The notes under the pieces are model-generated. The model ran no database searches, had not been told where the DNA came from, and saw only the letters and a program-made list of their open reading frames with translations. Shown here one piece after another: positions 25,537 through 43,493 of a stretch of DNA of 64,000 bases (its first letter is position 1; each line of letters begins with the position of its first letter). The position numbers and the translations under genes are program-made. Source of the DNA: Paraspadella gotoi (taxonomy: Eukaryota > Chaetognatha); contig CM119266.1 in assembly GCA_051294375.1 (NCBI GenBank), forward strand, positions 2,721,812-2,785,811, read 5' to 3'.

Positions 25537-27873
25537 ATGGTCGACACCGTTGCCCTGAACACTTATGAATTTGCCGCCGCTCGCGCCCACGAGATCGCCG
25601 TCATGGAGGAGGTCTTGCGCCTGGGCAACGCGGACCGGGCCAAGCGCGTCTTTCAACGTCTCCCTCGCCACATGAGGCGGAGACAGATGAGTCATAACGT
25701 CAAGAGATTACCAAGGAATATGAGGGAGCAGGCCAGGCAAGTCTTATCGAAAAAAAGAAATTAATATTGAATAAACTCATTCTTCTCATCCATTAAATTC
25801 TTTACCAGAAAAGAGATGGAGAATCAAGGCCTGACCAAAACAGACGGCGTCCCGAAACGCCCTTCCCGCTTCTCCCGCCGCCGACCCGCCCGCCTCGCTG
25901 AGGCGTACCTTCGCCGCCAAAAACGCGTCCGATGGTTGGAGACACACATCTGGCACGCCAAGCGATTCCACATGACGGAAAAGTGGGGCTACCGTCTGCC
26001 CGACCGTCCGACGGACAAGGGCATTCGCGCCGCCCATCGCTACATCTCTCGTTATTCCACGATCGCCGATCTCTCTTATCTGCAACACTTGGAGATCGTG
26101 GGCACCGTTGACGATGTAGTTCTCCTTTTTAGTGACTTGACTTGCGCCGCGGACGGCGCCACCATCGGGGCAGGCCGCTACACTTGCGGCGCCCTGCGCG
26201 GCGACTTGATGCTCTACGCCAAAGGACAGTGGCCTTTAGGGGTGATCGGGAAAGCAGAGTTTTTGTGGAATCATCCGCCTCAGTCGCCATCCTCGCCACC
26301 ACTCCGTCAACTCTGGCTCTTCGTCCACCCTCTGGCCTTCGATGAAGCAAAAGCGGCGTTGACTTTGGCAAACGCGAACGCCGGATTCCGCTGCCGCCTT
26401 CTCGACCTCACCGGCGAGGTTGTCCGCTTTCGCCTCAGCGGTCCGCTTTCACTGCGCATCGCCCGCCTCGTTTTGCGTTTCTCGATCCTTGACGAGACGA
26501 CGCCGGCGCACCTCGATCGCGTCGCCCACTTGGAAGAGAAGCGGGCGGCGTGGTTCGCCGATGACACCGCCGCCGAGGATGTCGAGGAATCGCGGCGTCG
26601 CGAAAGTCGGAAGCGCCGTTGGGATGAAATTTCCTCCGCTGTGCCGGGAGAACTTCCGGACAATCTTGTCTTCGGGCTGACGGTCGAAGACCCGAGGCTG
26701 AGACGGCCGAGGAAAAGGCGGCTGGTTGGGAAGGATCGGTTGGAGGATGAAGATGTCTCGAGTTCCCGGAACGTTGTCATCGGTTACGATCCGGAAACTA
26801 GCGGGTCCGCTCTTTGGAGGCCGGAAATTCGCCGACAGGTTCGCGACAAAAGACTCACAATCGCAGATCTTCACGCCATCCGACGTCGCGCTCTCGTTCC
26901 GGGCGAAGAGTTGAGAGTCGGAAAGTACACTTCGCACCTTCCAGTCGTCGTGTGTCAAAATCCCGGCGGCGGCGACGGGGTCTGGGGCGCCGGGATCGAC
27001 GTCTTTGTCCCCAGCGGATGGGGGCGCGACTTTTGGCTCTCCTTCGTTCTCAATGGCGCCAGAGCCGGCGGTCTTCGAGAGACGGACGCCGTGGATTGTG
27101 AAAAGGGCATCGCTCTTTACCCAACGCTCTTCCCCGACAGCGCCGGCGGTCGGTCGTCGGACGGCGCCAAGGAAGCTTCCGCCATCGACGCCCACTTTGC
27201 TCGTCCCATCGCCAAACGAGTCAATCATCTCAGTCTCGGCGTCCGGTTCCCCTTTCGATCTCCCTGGCACATACTGTTGACGGAGTGGAGCGGCGAGGAG
27301 GTTGGGGTGGAGGGCTACTTTGTGCTGCGCGACGAAGGTACTTTGAAGTCGTTGGCGGCGTCGTTGTTGGGCGTGGAGACGGCGTTGCCGACTGACGATT
27401 CCGGTCATCTCTCCAAATCCCTTGTTCCCGTCGAGGTCGTCTCCGATTCCAAGGGAAACATCCTCCCCTTCTCTCTTCTCTGCCTCCCTTCAGTCGACGA
27501 CGTCGCTCAATCGCTTCGTCGGGACTCCACGCCGCCGGTCGAACCCGTCCACCGCGTCACCCACGATTTGAAGAAGCATGTCCGCGCCGCCGTCAAGATG
27601 GGCGCTCGCGAGGCCGACGGCGCCGCGCGGTTTCCGACGGGCGACGCCGTCAAGGACATTTGCTCTAGACCAACGATGGGATTTACGACGACGGGATCGC
27701 TCTCGTTGACGCTGGCCAAACCGCGCGGCGTCGGATTCGTCGCTTACGACGCCTTGGCTGCGCTGAGACGGAATTTTAAAAAGGGGCGTGGTCCTCTGTT
27801 TTTGTTTAGTCGATGTCCGAACTCGTTGCAATATCGGAGAGTTCGGATTCGCGTTTTGACTCCTCGTCGTTAA
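25537..27873 (+). CDS. POP1: POP1, RNase P/MRP protein subunit, 2 exons with a GC-AG intron
   Basis: Exons 25537-25736 and 25809-27873 give 754 residues. The product is the large protein of nuclear RNase P and RNase MRP, which process tRNA 5' ends and pre-rRNA. The N-terminal POP1 domain has LPRHMRRRQMSHNVKRLP (about 42-59) and WLETHIWHAKRFHM (about 109-122), both near-invariant. The central POPLD region includes VFVPSGWGRDFW (about 465). The C-terminal part carries the HWILL-like segment WHILLTEWSGEE. The 72-bp intron starts CAG|GCAAGT, the usual GC-AG donor consensus. The nearest GT donor (25741) would shift the frame, so the GC donor is required. Exon 2 is an unusually long 2,065 bp. Human POP1 is longer (about 1,024 residues). 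Confidence 0.93.
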
Positions 27874-27943
27874 CTCGTTTAGTTGTTAACTTTTCTTGTT
27901 GATGTTATTTTATATAATATTATTTTTTCCAGCGAAAAAAAAA

Positions 27944-28339
27944 ATGTCGTCGACTAGTGAACAAAGGAAAGAGAGAGAACAGAACATGCGAGCGACGATC
28001 AATCGGAAGCTTGTCGAGAGCGGAGAGCGGGAGAAATTGAAAGAGCTTTTGAGGTTTGCGACTGAAAATAGATTAGGTTAATTCCAATTTTTGTTTGTTT
28101 ATGATTAGCTTGTATTTATGATGGTTTTCAGACTAAAACTGGTGGAATGCGGATGGCGCGATCAACTCAAACAAAACTGTAAGGAGATCGTGCGCAAGCG
28201 CGGACTGGAGAACGTGACGGTCGACGAGCTCGTGGCCGAGATCACCCCGCAGGGACGGCAGACCGTCCCCGACGCCGTCAAGAAGGAACTGCTGCAGAGA
28301 ATCAGGCAGTTTCTTGCCGGACAATTGCGTCAAGCTTGA
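27944..28339 (+). CDS. ENY2: ENY2/Sus1, SAGA and TREX-2 subunit, 2 exons
   Basis: Exons 27944-28053 and 28132-28339 give 105 residues, matching the small size of the family. Conserved blocks are [20 protein letters not shown], then [29 protein letters not shown] and [17 protein letters not shown]. Role: links the SAGA deubiquitinase module and the TREX-2 mRNA-export complex at the nuclear pore. The start lies only 70 bp after the POP1 stop. That gap ends in a pyrimidine-rich acceptor (tttttccag, AG at 27931) just 12 bases before the ATG, with no AATAAA between the two genes. Confidence 0.95.
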
Positions 28340-28753
28340 AAACTACTTAAATCATGGATTGGTCGTTGTTTCGCCTAAAACGGCTTTTACTGCTCGGCAA
28401 GGGACGTGACGACGCTTGCGCGCGCGTCGCCTGACCTGGACCACGTCCTCCCGCTCAACGTTCTCGCCACGCGGATCGTCGCCATTTTCTTCTTTTTCCC
28501 CCCAAATCCGGCCAATTCGATTGCTCGACGAAAGGCCGGAGGAAAGAAGTCCTCAATTGATAGATTATTAGTTTTTATGAAGTGTCTTTGCCTCCATGTA
28601 TCTCTATTCCCCTTCATCATTCATCGAATCCCCTTTCATTCGCTTTCTTTCGTCTCGTCTCCCCCCCCTTATTTTGTTTGTACAATGTACATTTCGTTGT
28701 TTTATTACTATTATTGTTTTTTCTCGTGCATTAAAAGATTATGTTGATTCGAG
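28340..28753. other. Spacer between ENY2 and RNF168
   Basis: No gene seen. The second half is pyrimidine-rich, with runs of C and T at about 28650-28720. Confidence 0.6.
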
Positions 28754-31559
28754 ATGGAGAACGGCGCGCAGATGATAAGCGACTATTATTGCCAAATATG
28801 TCAGGACCTGTGGGTGGAACCTGTGACGCTTCCGTGTCATCACGTGATGTGCAAAGACTGCTACTTTCGCAACGAGGCAGCCAATCCGTTACAGTGTCCT
28901 TTTTGCAAGAAGTCGGTGCGTAGTTGGACGCGGAAAGCGAAGAAGAATGGGAGGTAAATTTTTTTTTCCCGTTAAATAGGTTTTTTTTTCATTCCGTCTG
29001 TAATTTAAATTAATTCATTCTGTCTGTCATTTAAATTAATTTACCTCAGCTACGTCGACGCCGAACTTTGGGAGAAGACGCGATCCCTATTTCCGGCAGA
29101 AGTGACGCGGCGCCTCCAAGGCGAGAGCGTCGAAATACCGGACAAAGAGATAGACTTCTCTTACCTGCAGACGCGACGCCACTACGACGACGGAGAGTTG
29201 AGAAAGGAATACGAGAAGGAGGTTGGGTAAAGAGATGTGTCGAAAAAATGGGAAAAGATTCGATGGGATAAAAATGTAGTAGAGAGATGAGGAGAGTGGT
29301 GGGGGGGGGGTAAAGATGATCAAATTATTAAATAGGCGAAGTTGATTATTTGAGTCGAGTTGTTTTGGGTTGGACAGAAGGCCGAGCGAGAAGCGGAACT
29401 GGAACACCGACGCCAGTCCGAAGAGAACGCCAGCGAGGAGTTGCTGCGGACCTTGGGGAGGGAAGAGGAATTGTTGCGGAGAATTGAGGAGGAAAAGAAA
29501 CGACAAGAGGACGAAGATGCAAAGTTCGCCGGTGTGACTATTTTTAATTATCTTATTTGAAAAGGAGCAAATCGCCTGAGACCAATGCCATTCGTTTTCC
29601 TACAGCCAAGTTGGCCGAGCAAAAGTCTCCGAGCAAATTCCCCCAGCCGAAGATAACTCGCAATCGAGCCAAGGGCGTGGCCCCACCGAAGGACCAGCCC
29701 ACTTTGGAGACGATTTTGACCACGCCTAAAAGTTGGTCTCATTTGAATAATGAATAGGAATTTTACAGTGGCAAAGTCACGGACATTGCTCCGCTGCTTC
29801 TTTTTAAATCTAAAGGAAAACTCTCCCGCCGGGATTCCTCGCCCTCCACTCCCTCGACGCCATCGGAATCTCAACGCAGCCTCCAACGCGCCGTCGAGGT
29901 CGCCCGCGACCGCATCCAGCGCCGCAGCCTCTCACCCGAGTCGCCAGAGCTCGAGTTCGACTTCTCCCATCGAGTTGGGCGTCGGCGGCCACGGGTGGAC
30001 GTCTTTGCCGACACGGACGAGGAAGACGAAGTCAAAAAAGTCGAGTAAGGAGGATTTGGAAGGGCTGCCCGAAAAGTGAGAACCCTTTTCAAAGTGGATG
30101 GCAAATTTTTAGTAAACTGAGGTTAAATTTTTTTTATTTTTTTATTCAAATTTGATAGAAAAAAGAAATCAAAATTCGATCGTTTGGAAGAGACAACTAA
30201 TTGTAATGAGAAAGTGACAGAACCGTTCAATATACCTTAGCAGTCACTTCGGATCAGGCTGTAACAACGTGTTACAGTCGGGTTAAGCCCTCCGTCCCTC
30301 TTAACTGCTAGGCGGCTACCGGGCTGGAACCCCGGGCCTTTGGGTTGGGAGGCGAATGACTTGCCTCCTGTACCAATGGCGGTGGATTTTAGTCCACCAT
30401 AGTTTCAAATTTATTATAATATTTATTTTGCATTAATATATTGATAACTTTTTGCTTTGTGTAAAGACTCAGTCTCTTTTTCTCTTTTCAGTTCCTTTTC
30501 ATACGATTGTTGTTCTCCTGTAGAAGGAAGAGCGACTCTCCTCCGCCGAAGCGACACCATCCAATGTGACGACGCCGAGGGAGATGGCGAAAACTTGGCA
30601 ACTCACGAAGGAAAGAATCGACTCACGAGAGGAATCGACGACAAAGAAAAAGATCGTCCGCGACTCGACGAGCGTCGGCGAATGATAATTCATCTTTTCC
30701 AATCGCTGATACATCTACCACTTCATCCGCTGAGAACCAACAAGCTTCGTTCGTCGACAAAAGATTCAAATCTTTAAGGAATTCCATATCACTTTCTGAC
30801 AAACCTCTTCGAGAATCTCTCGTCCCAGAAGACTTGGACTCTGTCAATGTATCTTTTGCCGCCAACAGTTCCGCTACATTACTTGCGGACGAATCCGACT
30901 TTTCTCTCTCTAATGAATCCGCCCAATCATTTCTAGACGACTCATCCCTTACCGTCGAAGCCTCCACTTCTCTCGCCGATCGATCCTCAACTTTCCTCTC
31001 CGATCTCTCTTCCCCTTCCGTCCCTGCCCTCGTGTCCGAAGAAATTCAAAGGCTCAAGTCTCAGGAAGAGGAAGACTTGAAACTGGCGCGGAAACTCCAC
31101 CGTCAATTCGAGAACGAGCGCCGAGCGGAGATGACGAAACGGCCTGATGGTTACGGGACTCGATCCCGATCTCCCACTTTAAAGAAATCTATAGGAAGCC
31201 AGGATTCTCTGTCTCCAGATTTTCCCTCGACGGCTACGGCGCGAAAGCAGCGCCGGGCCGCTACCGAGTCTTCACCGGCGTCTAAACGGGTCTCGCGTTC
31301 TCAGAGTCTCGGGAGTAAACCTACGAGGAAGCCTTCGTCGACGTCGTCCGATCGCGAGAACGCCGTTCCGGCTGATTGTCCTCACCGCGACGCCGGCGCC
31401 GGGAAAAGTTGCTCATTTTGTTTGTTAACCTCGCCGAATCACGTGGAAAGAAGCGTCGGCGATCGTGGCGGTGCCGCCAAGGGAAAAGGCGCCGGAAAAG
31501 GGTTGAAGAGGAAAACTTCGAACTTAATGACGCCGCGCAAAAAGAGAATAAAGAACTGA
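28754..31559 (+). CDS. RNF168: RNF168-type E3 ubiquitin ligase, 6 exons with one unresolved stop
   Basis: Exons 28754-28953, 29050-29221, 29378-29531, 29606-29731, 29816-30044 and 30524-31559 join in phase. The RING is complete (CQICQDLW, LPCHHVMCKDC, CPFCKKSV; about residues 13-51). It is followed by the LRM1/UMI-type segment (YDDGELRKEYEKE) and a MIU1-like helix (EENASEELLRTL). The last exon has a second MIU (EEEDLKLARKLHRQFENE) and an LRM2-like PDGYGTRSRSP, matching RNF168 architecture. Family role: ubiquitinates H2A K13/K15 at DNA breaks. In the last exon the frame that carries MIU2 contains a TGA at 30567-30569. A weak AG just downstream (30582-30583 or 30609-30610) would remove it. Otherwise exon 5 could end at the TAA at 30046-30048. 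Confidence 0.8.
30236..30405 (-). mobile_element. tRNA-like SINE in RNF168 intron 5
   Basis: On the minus strand an A-box-like TGGTACAGGAGG (30364-30375) is followed by a B-box-like GGTTCCAGCCC (30321-30331), about 32 bases apart. The block is GC-rich within an AT-rich intron. It differs from the SINE at 604-858, so it is probably a second family or a distinct tRNA head. Confidence 0.6.
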
Positions 31560-31809
31560 CAACGAGATGGCGTCTTTTTTCTAACTCCGTATTTAGTGAT
31601 AAAAACTGAATTCTTAACCAGAGTGCCTTGAAAGAAATTACTTTTGCTTTTAAATTGCTTATTTTCCCGCCAGTACGAGAATGAACGAGAAGGTGCTCTC
31701 ATTATTTGTGTGATAAATCCTTTAATTTTTACAAGTCTTGTTAATATAAATTGCCTTTTTCAACATTATTTTTGTTACTAGGCCCTTCTTTATCTCCAAA
31801 ATTTTAACT

Positions 31810-33605
31810 ATGGATCTACTCATTCCAACCGTCGTCTTCGTCGTCGTCGTCGTCTTCATAGTTTACTCGAAACTCAAACCAGTTTTCGAAACGAAGCCCG
31901 TTTCTGGGGGACACCATCCGGAAATTCTCTTGCCTTTTTCTAAATCCGTCGAGTTGTATCACAACGCCCAATCGAGCGCGAGCCAAAAAGTCCGGACCTG
32001 TCTGGCTGAGGCGGGGATCGATTACAAGGTCTTTGCCTTCTGGGGAGATTGTGGCATTTTATTGGTTGCATTGAAGATGAACAAGAAAAGGTTTTGTCCC
32101 TTTCGTCCGTTTCGGTCTATTATGTTGATGGTAACTTCAGTTTTATTCAAGTAAAGATAACTTTGGTTCACGCGAATTTTCAAAAAAGATGATTAAACTG
32201 TGAATTTATGAATAACTTTGACAAATAAATCGTCTTTCAGTCGCACGAAGTAAATCTCCCCTCCACTGGCTCCTTCGACACGAAGCTCCCTTCCTTTTTG
32301 CGCATCAATCCGGCGGGCACAGTCCCCGTTTTGATTCACGAGGGTCACCCAGTCTACGAGTCTCACGAGCAGATCCACTTTATCGACCGGGTTTTGCGGA
32401 ACGACCTCCGGCCCAGTCTGAGGTGTTGAGCTAATTTTCTGCTTTCCAATCTTTTTCCTTAAATGTTGTTCCGGTTAGGCCGACCGACTCTGAGCAGTTG
32501 GATTTGATGGATAAATGGGTGAAGCGCTGCTCCATGATCCATTCCGAGATCGAGGCGGAACCGGCCTTCCAATCCCGCGTGGGAAACCTGATGCCGGCGA
32601 TGACGCTTCCGGTTTTCGCAGGTTTGATTGGTCGCTCAACCAGAGGCCCTTCCTTAGCGGGTCTCGATTTGGGGACGTCGATCCCTTGCGTAATTCGGGC
32701 AAACGAGTTTCTTATTTTTCGTAGCGAACGCCGTTTATTTGATGAACTTGAAGAACTTGTTTCTCAGCGCAATGATGTTCCCGTTGTTGAAGCAAAAGCT
32801 GTTTCCCATTTTGATTCTCGGGTTCAAGGTAATTTGTAATTTGTTCAAGGTACTTTGTCATCGCAGCCATAATTACGGAATTTTCAGTTTTTTGCTGCCG
32901 AATTAAAATCTCCCATGCGACTTTTTTTTTCCCCCCTCGGCTTTTTTCGCCGATCAAGTTGTTCGGAGTTTATTTTTTCAAGTTGCCGAGAATCTCGAAT
33001 TTCTCGAAAAGAGCGACACACTCTTTGACCCATCATCTTCTCGACCTGGAAAATGATTTGGCTCGAGGTTAGGTTTAGGTTTCAAAGTTTCGAAATATAT
33101 GTATGTTTTTTGGTATGAACAATGTTTTTTTGTCCGTTTGAATCGGCAGGCGGAGGTCCATGGATTTGCGGGGAGACTTTCTCGCTCGCGGACGTGAGTT
33201 GGGTGCCCGTCTTCGAAAGAATGGAAGTCGCCCGATTGTGGGCTCTATTCGTCGAAGGAGACAACGCTCATGAATTCAGGGTTCGGCTGGAGATTGTGAG
33301 AATTGTTATTTCATATCAAAAATGATACTGAAGCAACATAATAAAATATGTAGAATTTTAAAGGTGTCGTTTAAACGTCATTTATATTCCTCCAGCGCGT
33401 TGCGGAATATTGGAACCGTATAAAAGGTCGACCTTGCTACATCGAGGGTCGAGTGAAAAACGCCGACGCCAGAATCGAAATTGTCAAGAAGATTATCGAT
33501 TATTGGAAGGTGGAACATCCTTGGCTCTCGAAAACCCTTTACGGAGATATACACGTTTCAGTGTGTAAAGGAAAGAATGGCCAATATTGTCCTCAAACGA
33601 TCTAA
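31810..33605 (+). CDS. GDAP1: GDAP1-like glutathione S-transferase-fold membrane protein, 7 exons
   Basis: Exons 31810-32028, 32241-32422, 32479-32621, 32725-32828, 32983-33067, 33150-33295 and 33396-33605 give 362 residues in phase. The thioredoxin-like half has SVELYHNAQSSASQKVRTCL and RINPAGTVPVLIHEGHPVYE. The helical GST half has GGGPWICGETFSLADVSW. The long alpha4-5 insertion typical of GDAP1 is represented by exons 3-5. A hydrophobic segment lies at the extreme N-terminus (residues about 3-22, LLIPTVVFVVVVVFIVY). No C-terminal membrane tail is seen, unlike vertebrate GDAP1, which is tail-anchored in the outer mitochondrial membrane. The exon 5 start was chosen to give HHLLDLENDLARG before the GST-C block; alternative acceptors upstream are less convincing. 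Confidence 0.82.
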
Positions 33606-34151
33606 TATGTTTGTGGGAAAATCGGTGACTTGCTTTGATTTTGGAATCAAATCTAACTGATGGGTCGGTCCATCATTTCTATCTCTCTATGAGTAAAGTC
33701 CCAAAAAATAGGCAAAAAAAATTATTATCTGAGAGGGAGCTCTCGAGCTGAAGTAGAACCCAAGACAGTACGAAAATCACTCTTTGCTCCTTCTTCTGTC
33801 GTCGCTCGATGAGGAGGAAGGGAAAGGGAGGAAAAGAGGCGGAAGAGGAAGAAGAAAAGGTGTCTCGAGCGAGAATGGAGAAGAGAAGTGGGGGAATCCA
33901 GTGAAATCTACTCATCCCTCTATCTGCAAATCGATAACAAATTATTATTAATTCTGCTTTTACTATCTTGTTTACAGTTTTTACTACTGTGCGATTTTTT
34001 ATAAGGAAGGAACTTTTGATGAACTTTTGATTTCAGTTAAAATATTTTCTGTAATCATGCTAATGTCTCGAGATTATTTTTTTTTCTTTAGCGATTTGAA
34101 AAGCTCACAGGCAGATAAACATTTTTAAAAACAAAGACTGGAGGGAACGCT
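33606..34151. other. Spacer between GDAP1-like and PRPF38A
   Basis: No supported gene. A pyrimidine tract with AG at about 34078-34092 precedes the PRPF38A start by about 60 bases and could be a leader acceptor. Confidence 0.6.
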
Positions 34152-35680
34152 ATGGCGAACCGAACCGTTAAAGACGCTCACACCATCCACGGGACCAACC
34201 CCCAGTATCTCGTGGAGAAGATCATCCGATCGCGGGTCTACGAGTGTCGCTACTGGAAGGAGGACTGCTTCGCCCTCACCTCGGAACTCCTCGTCGACAA
34301 AGCCATTGAACTAAAGTACATTGGCGGCGTCGTCGGCGGAAATATCAGGTGGGGGGGAGTTAAATTTTACTGAAGATATTTCGATATTTTAACTTGGTTT
34401 TTCTTATTACTAACTTGTAATTGCCTAAGTTTGAAAAAGGGATGACTTATGATTTGGTAAGAAAAGGAGATGATATTTATTTGAAAACATTACTTTTGAC
34501 GTATTTAGTTCCGGCAATGATGTCGACTGTAAACAGAAAGTAATTGGATTTCTCCTAAAATACGATATACAAATGATTTTAATTAGCTCAATCTCACTAG
34601 ATTTCTTTTTCCTTGCTCAGACCGACTCCTTTCATCTGCCTCATTCTCAAAATGCTGCAGATTCAACCCGAAAAAGACATCGTCGTCGAATTCATCAAGA
34701 ACGAAGAGTTTAAGTACGTCCGCGCGTTGGGCGCTTATTACATGAGACTGACCGGTAGCTCGCTCGATTGCTACAAATACTTGGAACCGCTCTACAACGA
34801 CTACAGGAAGATTAGGAGGCTCAACCGGGACGGTAAGCTAGACCGGCTTAGGGAGTTGGGAATGGCTTTAATTTACGTGAGATTGAATGACTTGAATGTA
34901 ATATCAACGAATAATTAAAAAGTGATGGTTTAAGTCTATTAGACCTTGATTACAGCTATATGCGAGCCACCATGAACAGTTTGAGCATTGAGAAATGAGC
35001 AGGTCTTCGAAGGCTCTATTGATGTCTTTATGCAACAGCTGAATAAGAACTGGTCACTTATGAAATGAATTAAATTCGTGCGCATCAGCTGTTTTGGGTG
35101 AAACCTACCAAATTTTAAACTTTAAACAGGAAAGGATTAATCCATTTAATGATCTCATTAATGAAGGCACCTTCGTCCTGACCCACGTGGATGAGTTCGT
35201 GGAGGAGCTTCTCTCGGAAGAGCGCTCCCTCGACGTGATCCTCCCGCGCATTCAGAAGCGATCCGTGCTTGAGGAGATTAATCAGTTGGAGACACGAGTC
35301 TCGGCGCTGGAAGAAGACCTCGACGCCATCGTCGAGTCCGGATCCGAGGAGGAAGACTTTTACATGGAGTCCTCCAACCCCGTCGGCGACGACGACGCCG
35401 GCGATCGAGACGAGAAGCGGACGAGGGATCATCGCCGGAGTCGAAGTCGGTCGCCGGGTGGAGGAGGAGGAGGAGGACATCATCGGAGAGACAAGAAGAG
35501 GCGGACGAGTCGGGAGAGGGAGAGACCGAGGCACAGGTTGGGCCACATTGATAAAATGATAAATGGTTTTTAAAATCTAATTAGGTCTGACAACCGCTTA
35601 ATCTTATTATTTCAAAGCGGGAGCCACAATACTAAACAATAATTGAGTTAAACGAAAGTCAATATTGAGGCTACGAAGGT

Positions 35681-35733
<53 letters not shown>

Positions 35734-36206
35734 TGGTCAGTGCCCTGCTCTCTCGGTTTAAACTCATTCGATCTCGACTTTGTACATTGTACACATTTCT
35801 CTGCGTCCCGTTATTATTCTCTAATAATGTATGTGTCGCCACAGTTTCATTGTCGTGTTTTCTCTTTTCATTCAGAAGTCGCAGCAGAGACCGGGACCGT
35901 GCCGAGAGAAACGACCGAGCTGACCGCAACGAGCGAAACGACCGCACCGATCGCGAGCGCGGACGGAGACGCGACGACGATCGCCGCGCCGACGATCGCC
36001 GAGCCCCTCGTCGCGATCGGGACCGAGACCGCGGCGGCGATCGGGACCGAGACCGCGACAGAGAACGGGACCGAGACCGGGAACGCGGAGACAAACGGGG
36101 CGGACGAGACAAACGCGGCGGCGGCGGCGACGAAGACATCGACGACGAAATCCGGGAGGCGAACGAACTTCGCGCCAAACTCGGACTCCCGCCCCTCAGA
36201 CCTTGA
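34152..36206 (+). CDS. PRPF38A: Pre-mRNA-splicing factor 38A, 4 exons
   Basis: Exons 34152-34348, 34621-34832, 35167-35536 and 35876-36206 give 369 residues. The start MANRTVKDAHTIHGTNPQYL is nearly identical to animal PRPF38A. The PRP38 domain continues through LKMLQIQPEKDIVVEF and YLEPLYNDYRKIRR to HVDEFVEELL, then a coiled segment (QLETRVSALEEDLD). Role: subunit of the B-complex spliceosome. The tail has an RS segment, a long RD/RE dipeptide region (DRDRDRDRERDRD), and a C-terminal EANELRAKLGLPPLRP like the LRAKLGL motif of SART1/Snu66-type tri-snRNP proteins. Intron 3 carries a (CT)n microsatellite at about 35684-35731. Confidence 0.95.
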
Positions 36207-42366
<6,160 letters not shown>

Positions 42367-43493
42367 AAGCAGGGGGGGGGGAATACTTCGCCGATTTCAT
42401 TCTCCGCGCGCTCTTTTTCACCCGCCCCCAACCCCACTATGTTTTTTTGATACTTTTGATACGCTCACTCGATGCTCAACAATGTCTTTACTAGTCACCG
42501 TAGCGTGTACATATGAAATAATAAAACGCGATCGATTAACGCTTCATTTTAAATTAAAAACTAAATCTTTACATCAGTTGTGGATATATTTTGTTGAAAA
42601 ACGATTACTTTTTGTTTGTTTTGTTTTTTTGTTGTTTTTTTTTGTTTACAAATTCAAAGGGATTGTTTTATGTAGTTGTTTTGAAATGAATTTTAACTGC
42701 TAATGATTGCTGCCTCCGCTAATTCTAGTTTAAAAAACGGGTTATTAGCTTCTCTATGTTTTCACTCGTTAATTTTTGTCCTTCCCCGACTTTTGTTTTT
42801 AGATAATTAACGCTAAACAAAATACAATAGTTTAAAAATTTTATAAAATTAAAATTAAATCACTAAATCGCAATGGGAGAGAAAATTAAATTTATCCAAA
42901 TCGTTTATCAATCGCACTCGCTGTTGAATTTTCAAATTTTAACCGTAACTCGTAATCAGTCAGTGTCATCATTGACTTTGTCCCCTCTTTTCATGGCCAA
43001 GTAGTATCATTACACATCTTGGCTTTGAGAGCTAGTATTTTTTTTTTTTTTAAATTATTAGATTTATACAAGATACAAGCGCCGAATTAGACGCTCACCC
43101 GTTTCGCTTGGAGTTTAACCAGAGGAAAAAAACCTGTTTTTTTTTCTTGTCTCGGTCATCGATTCGTTTTAATTGGTTTATATTCTATTTTGTTCTTTAT
43201 GTCATTAAATCTCTGCCATCAAACTCGTTCGTCTCTGAAAAAAAAAATCCGTAGTATCGCTGTCGCCCCAAATCCGCTTTATTTCTTATTTGATTTGTTG
43301 TACTACAAATTGTAGCCGATCAGGAAAGGAGGGAGAAAAACAAAGAACAACGACGGGAAAAAAATGATTCGCTCGAAAGACGGGTGACGCCATGTCGTCG
43401 TCGTCGTCGACTCGGCGCCAGATGCCATAAAAAAATAAACAATAACTCCCACTTTTTCTCTTTTTCGTTTGGATGGGAATCTCGCGCGGGAAA
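42367..43493. other. Spacer between AMPK alpha and the Rab-effector gene
   Basis: AT-rich. A run resembling a polyadenylation signal (aataataaa) lies about 155 bases after the AMPK stop. No gene was recognised. A possible leader acceptor (tactacaaattgtag) lies at about 43300-43314. Confidence 0.6.

Noticed and set aside
26449-27408. 319-codon minus-strand open frame
   Set aside because: Antisense shadow of the POP1 exon, whose + frame carries invariant family motifs.
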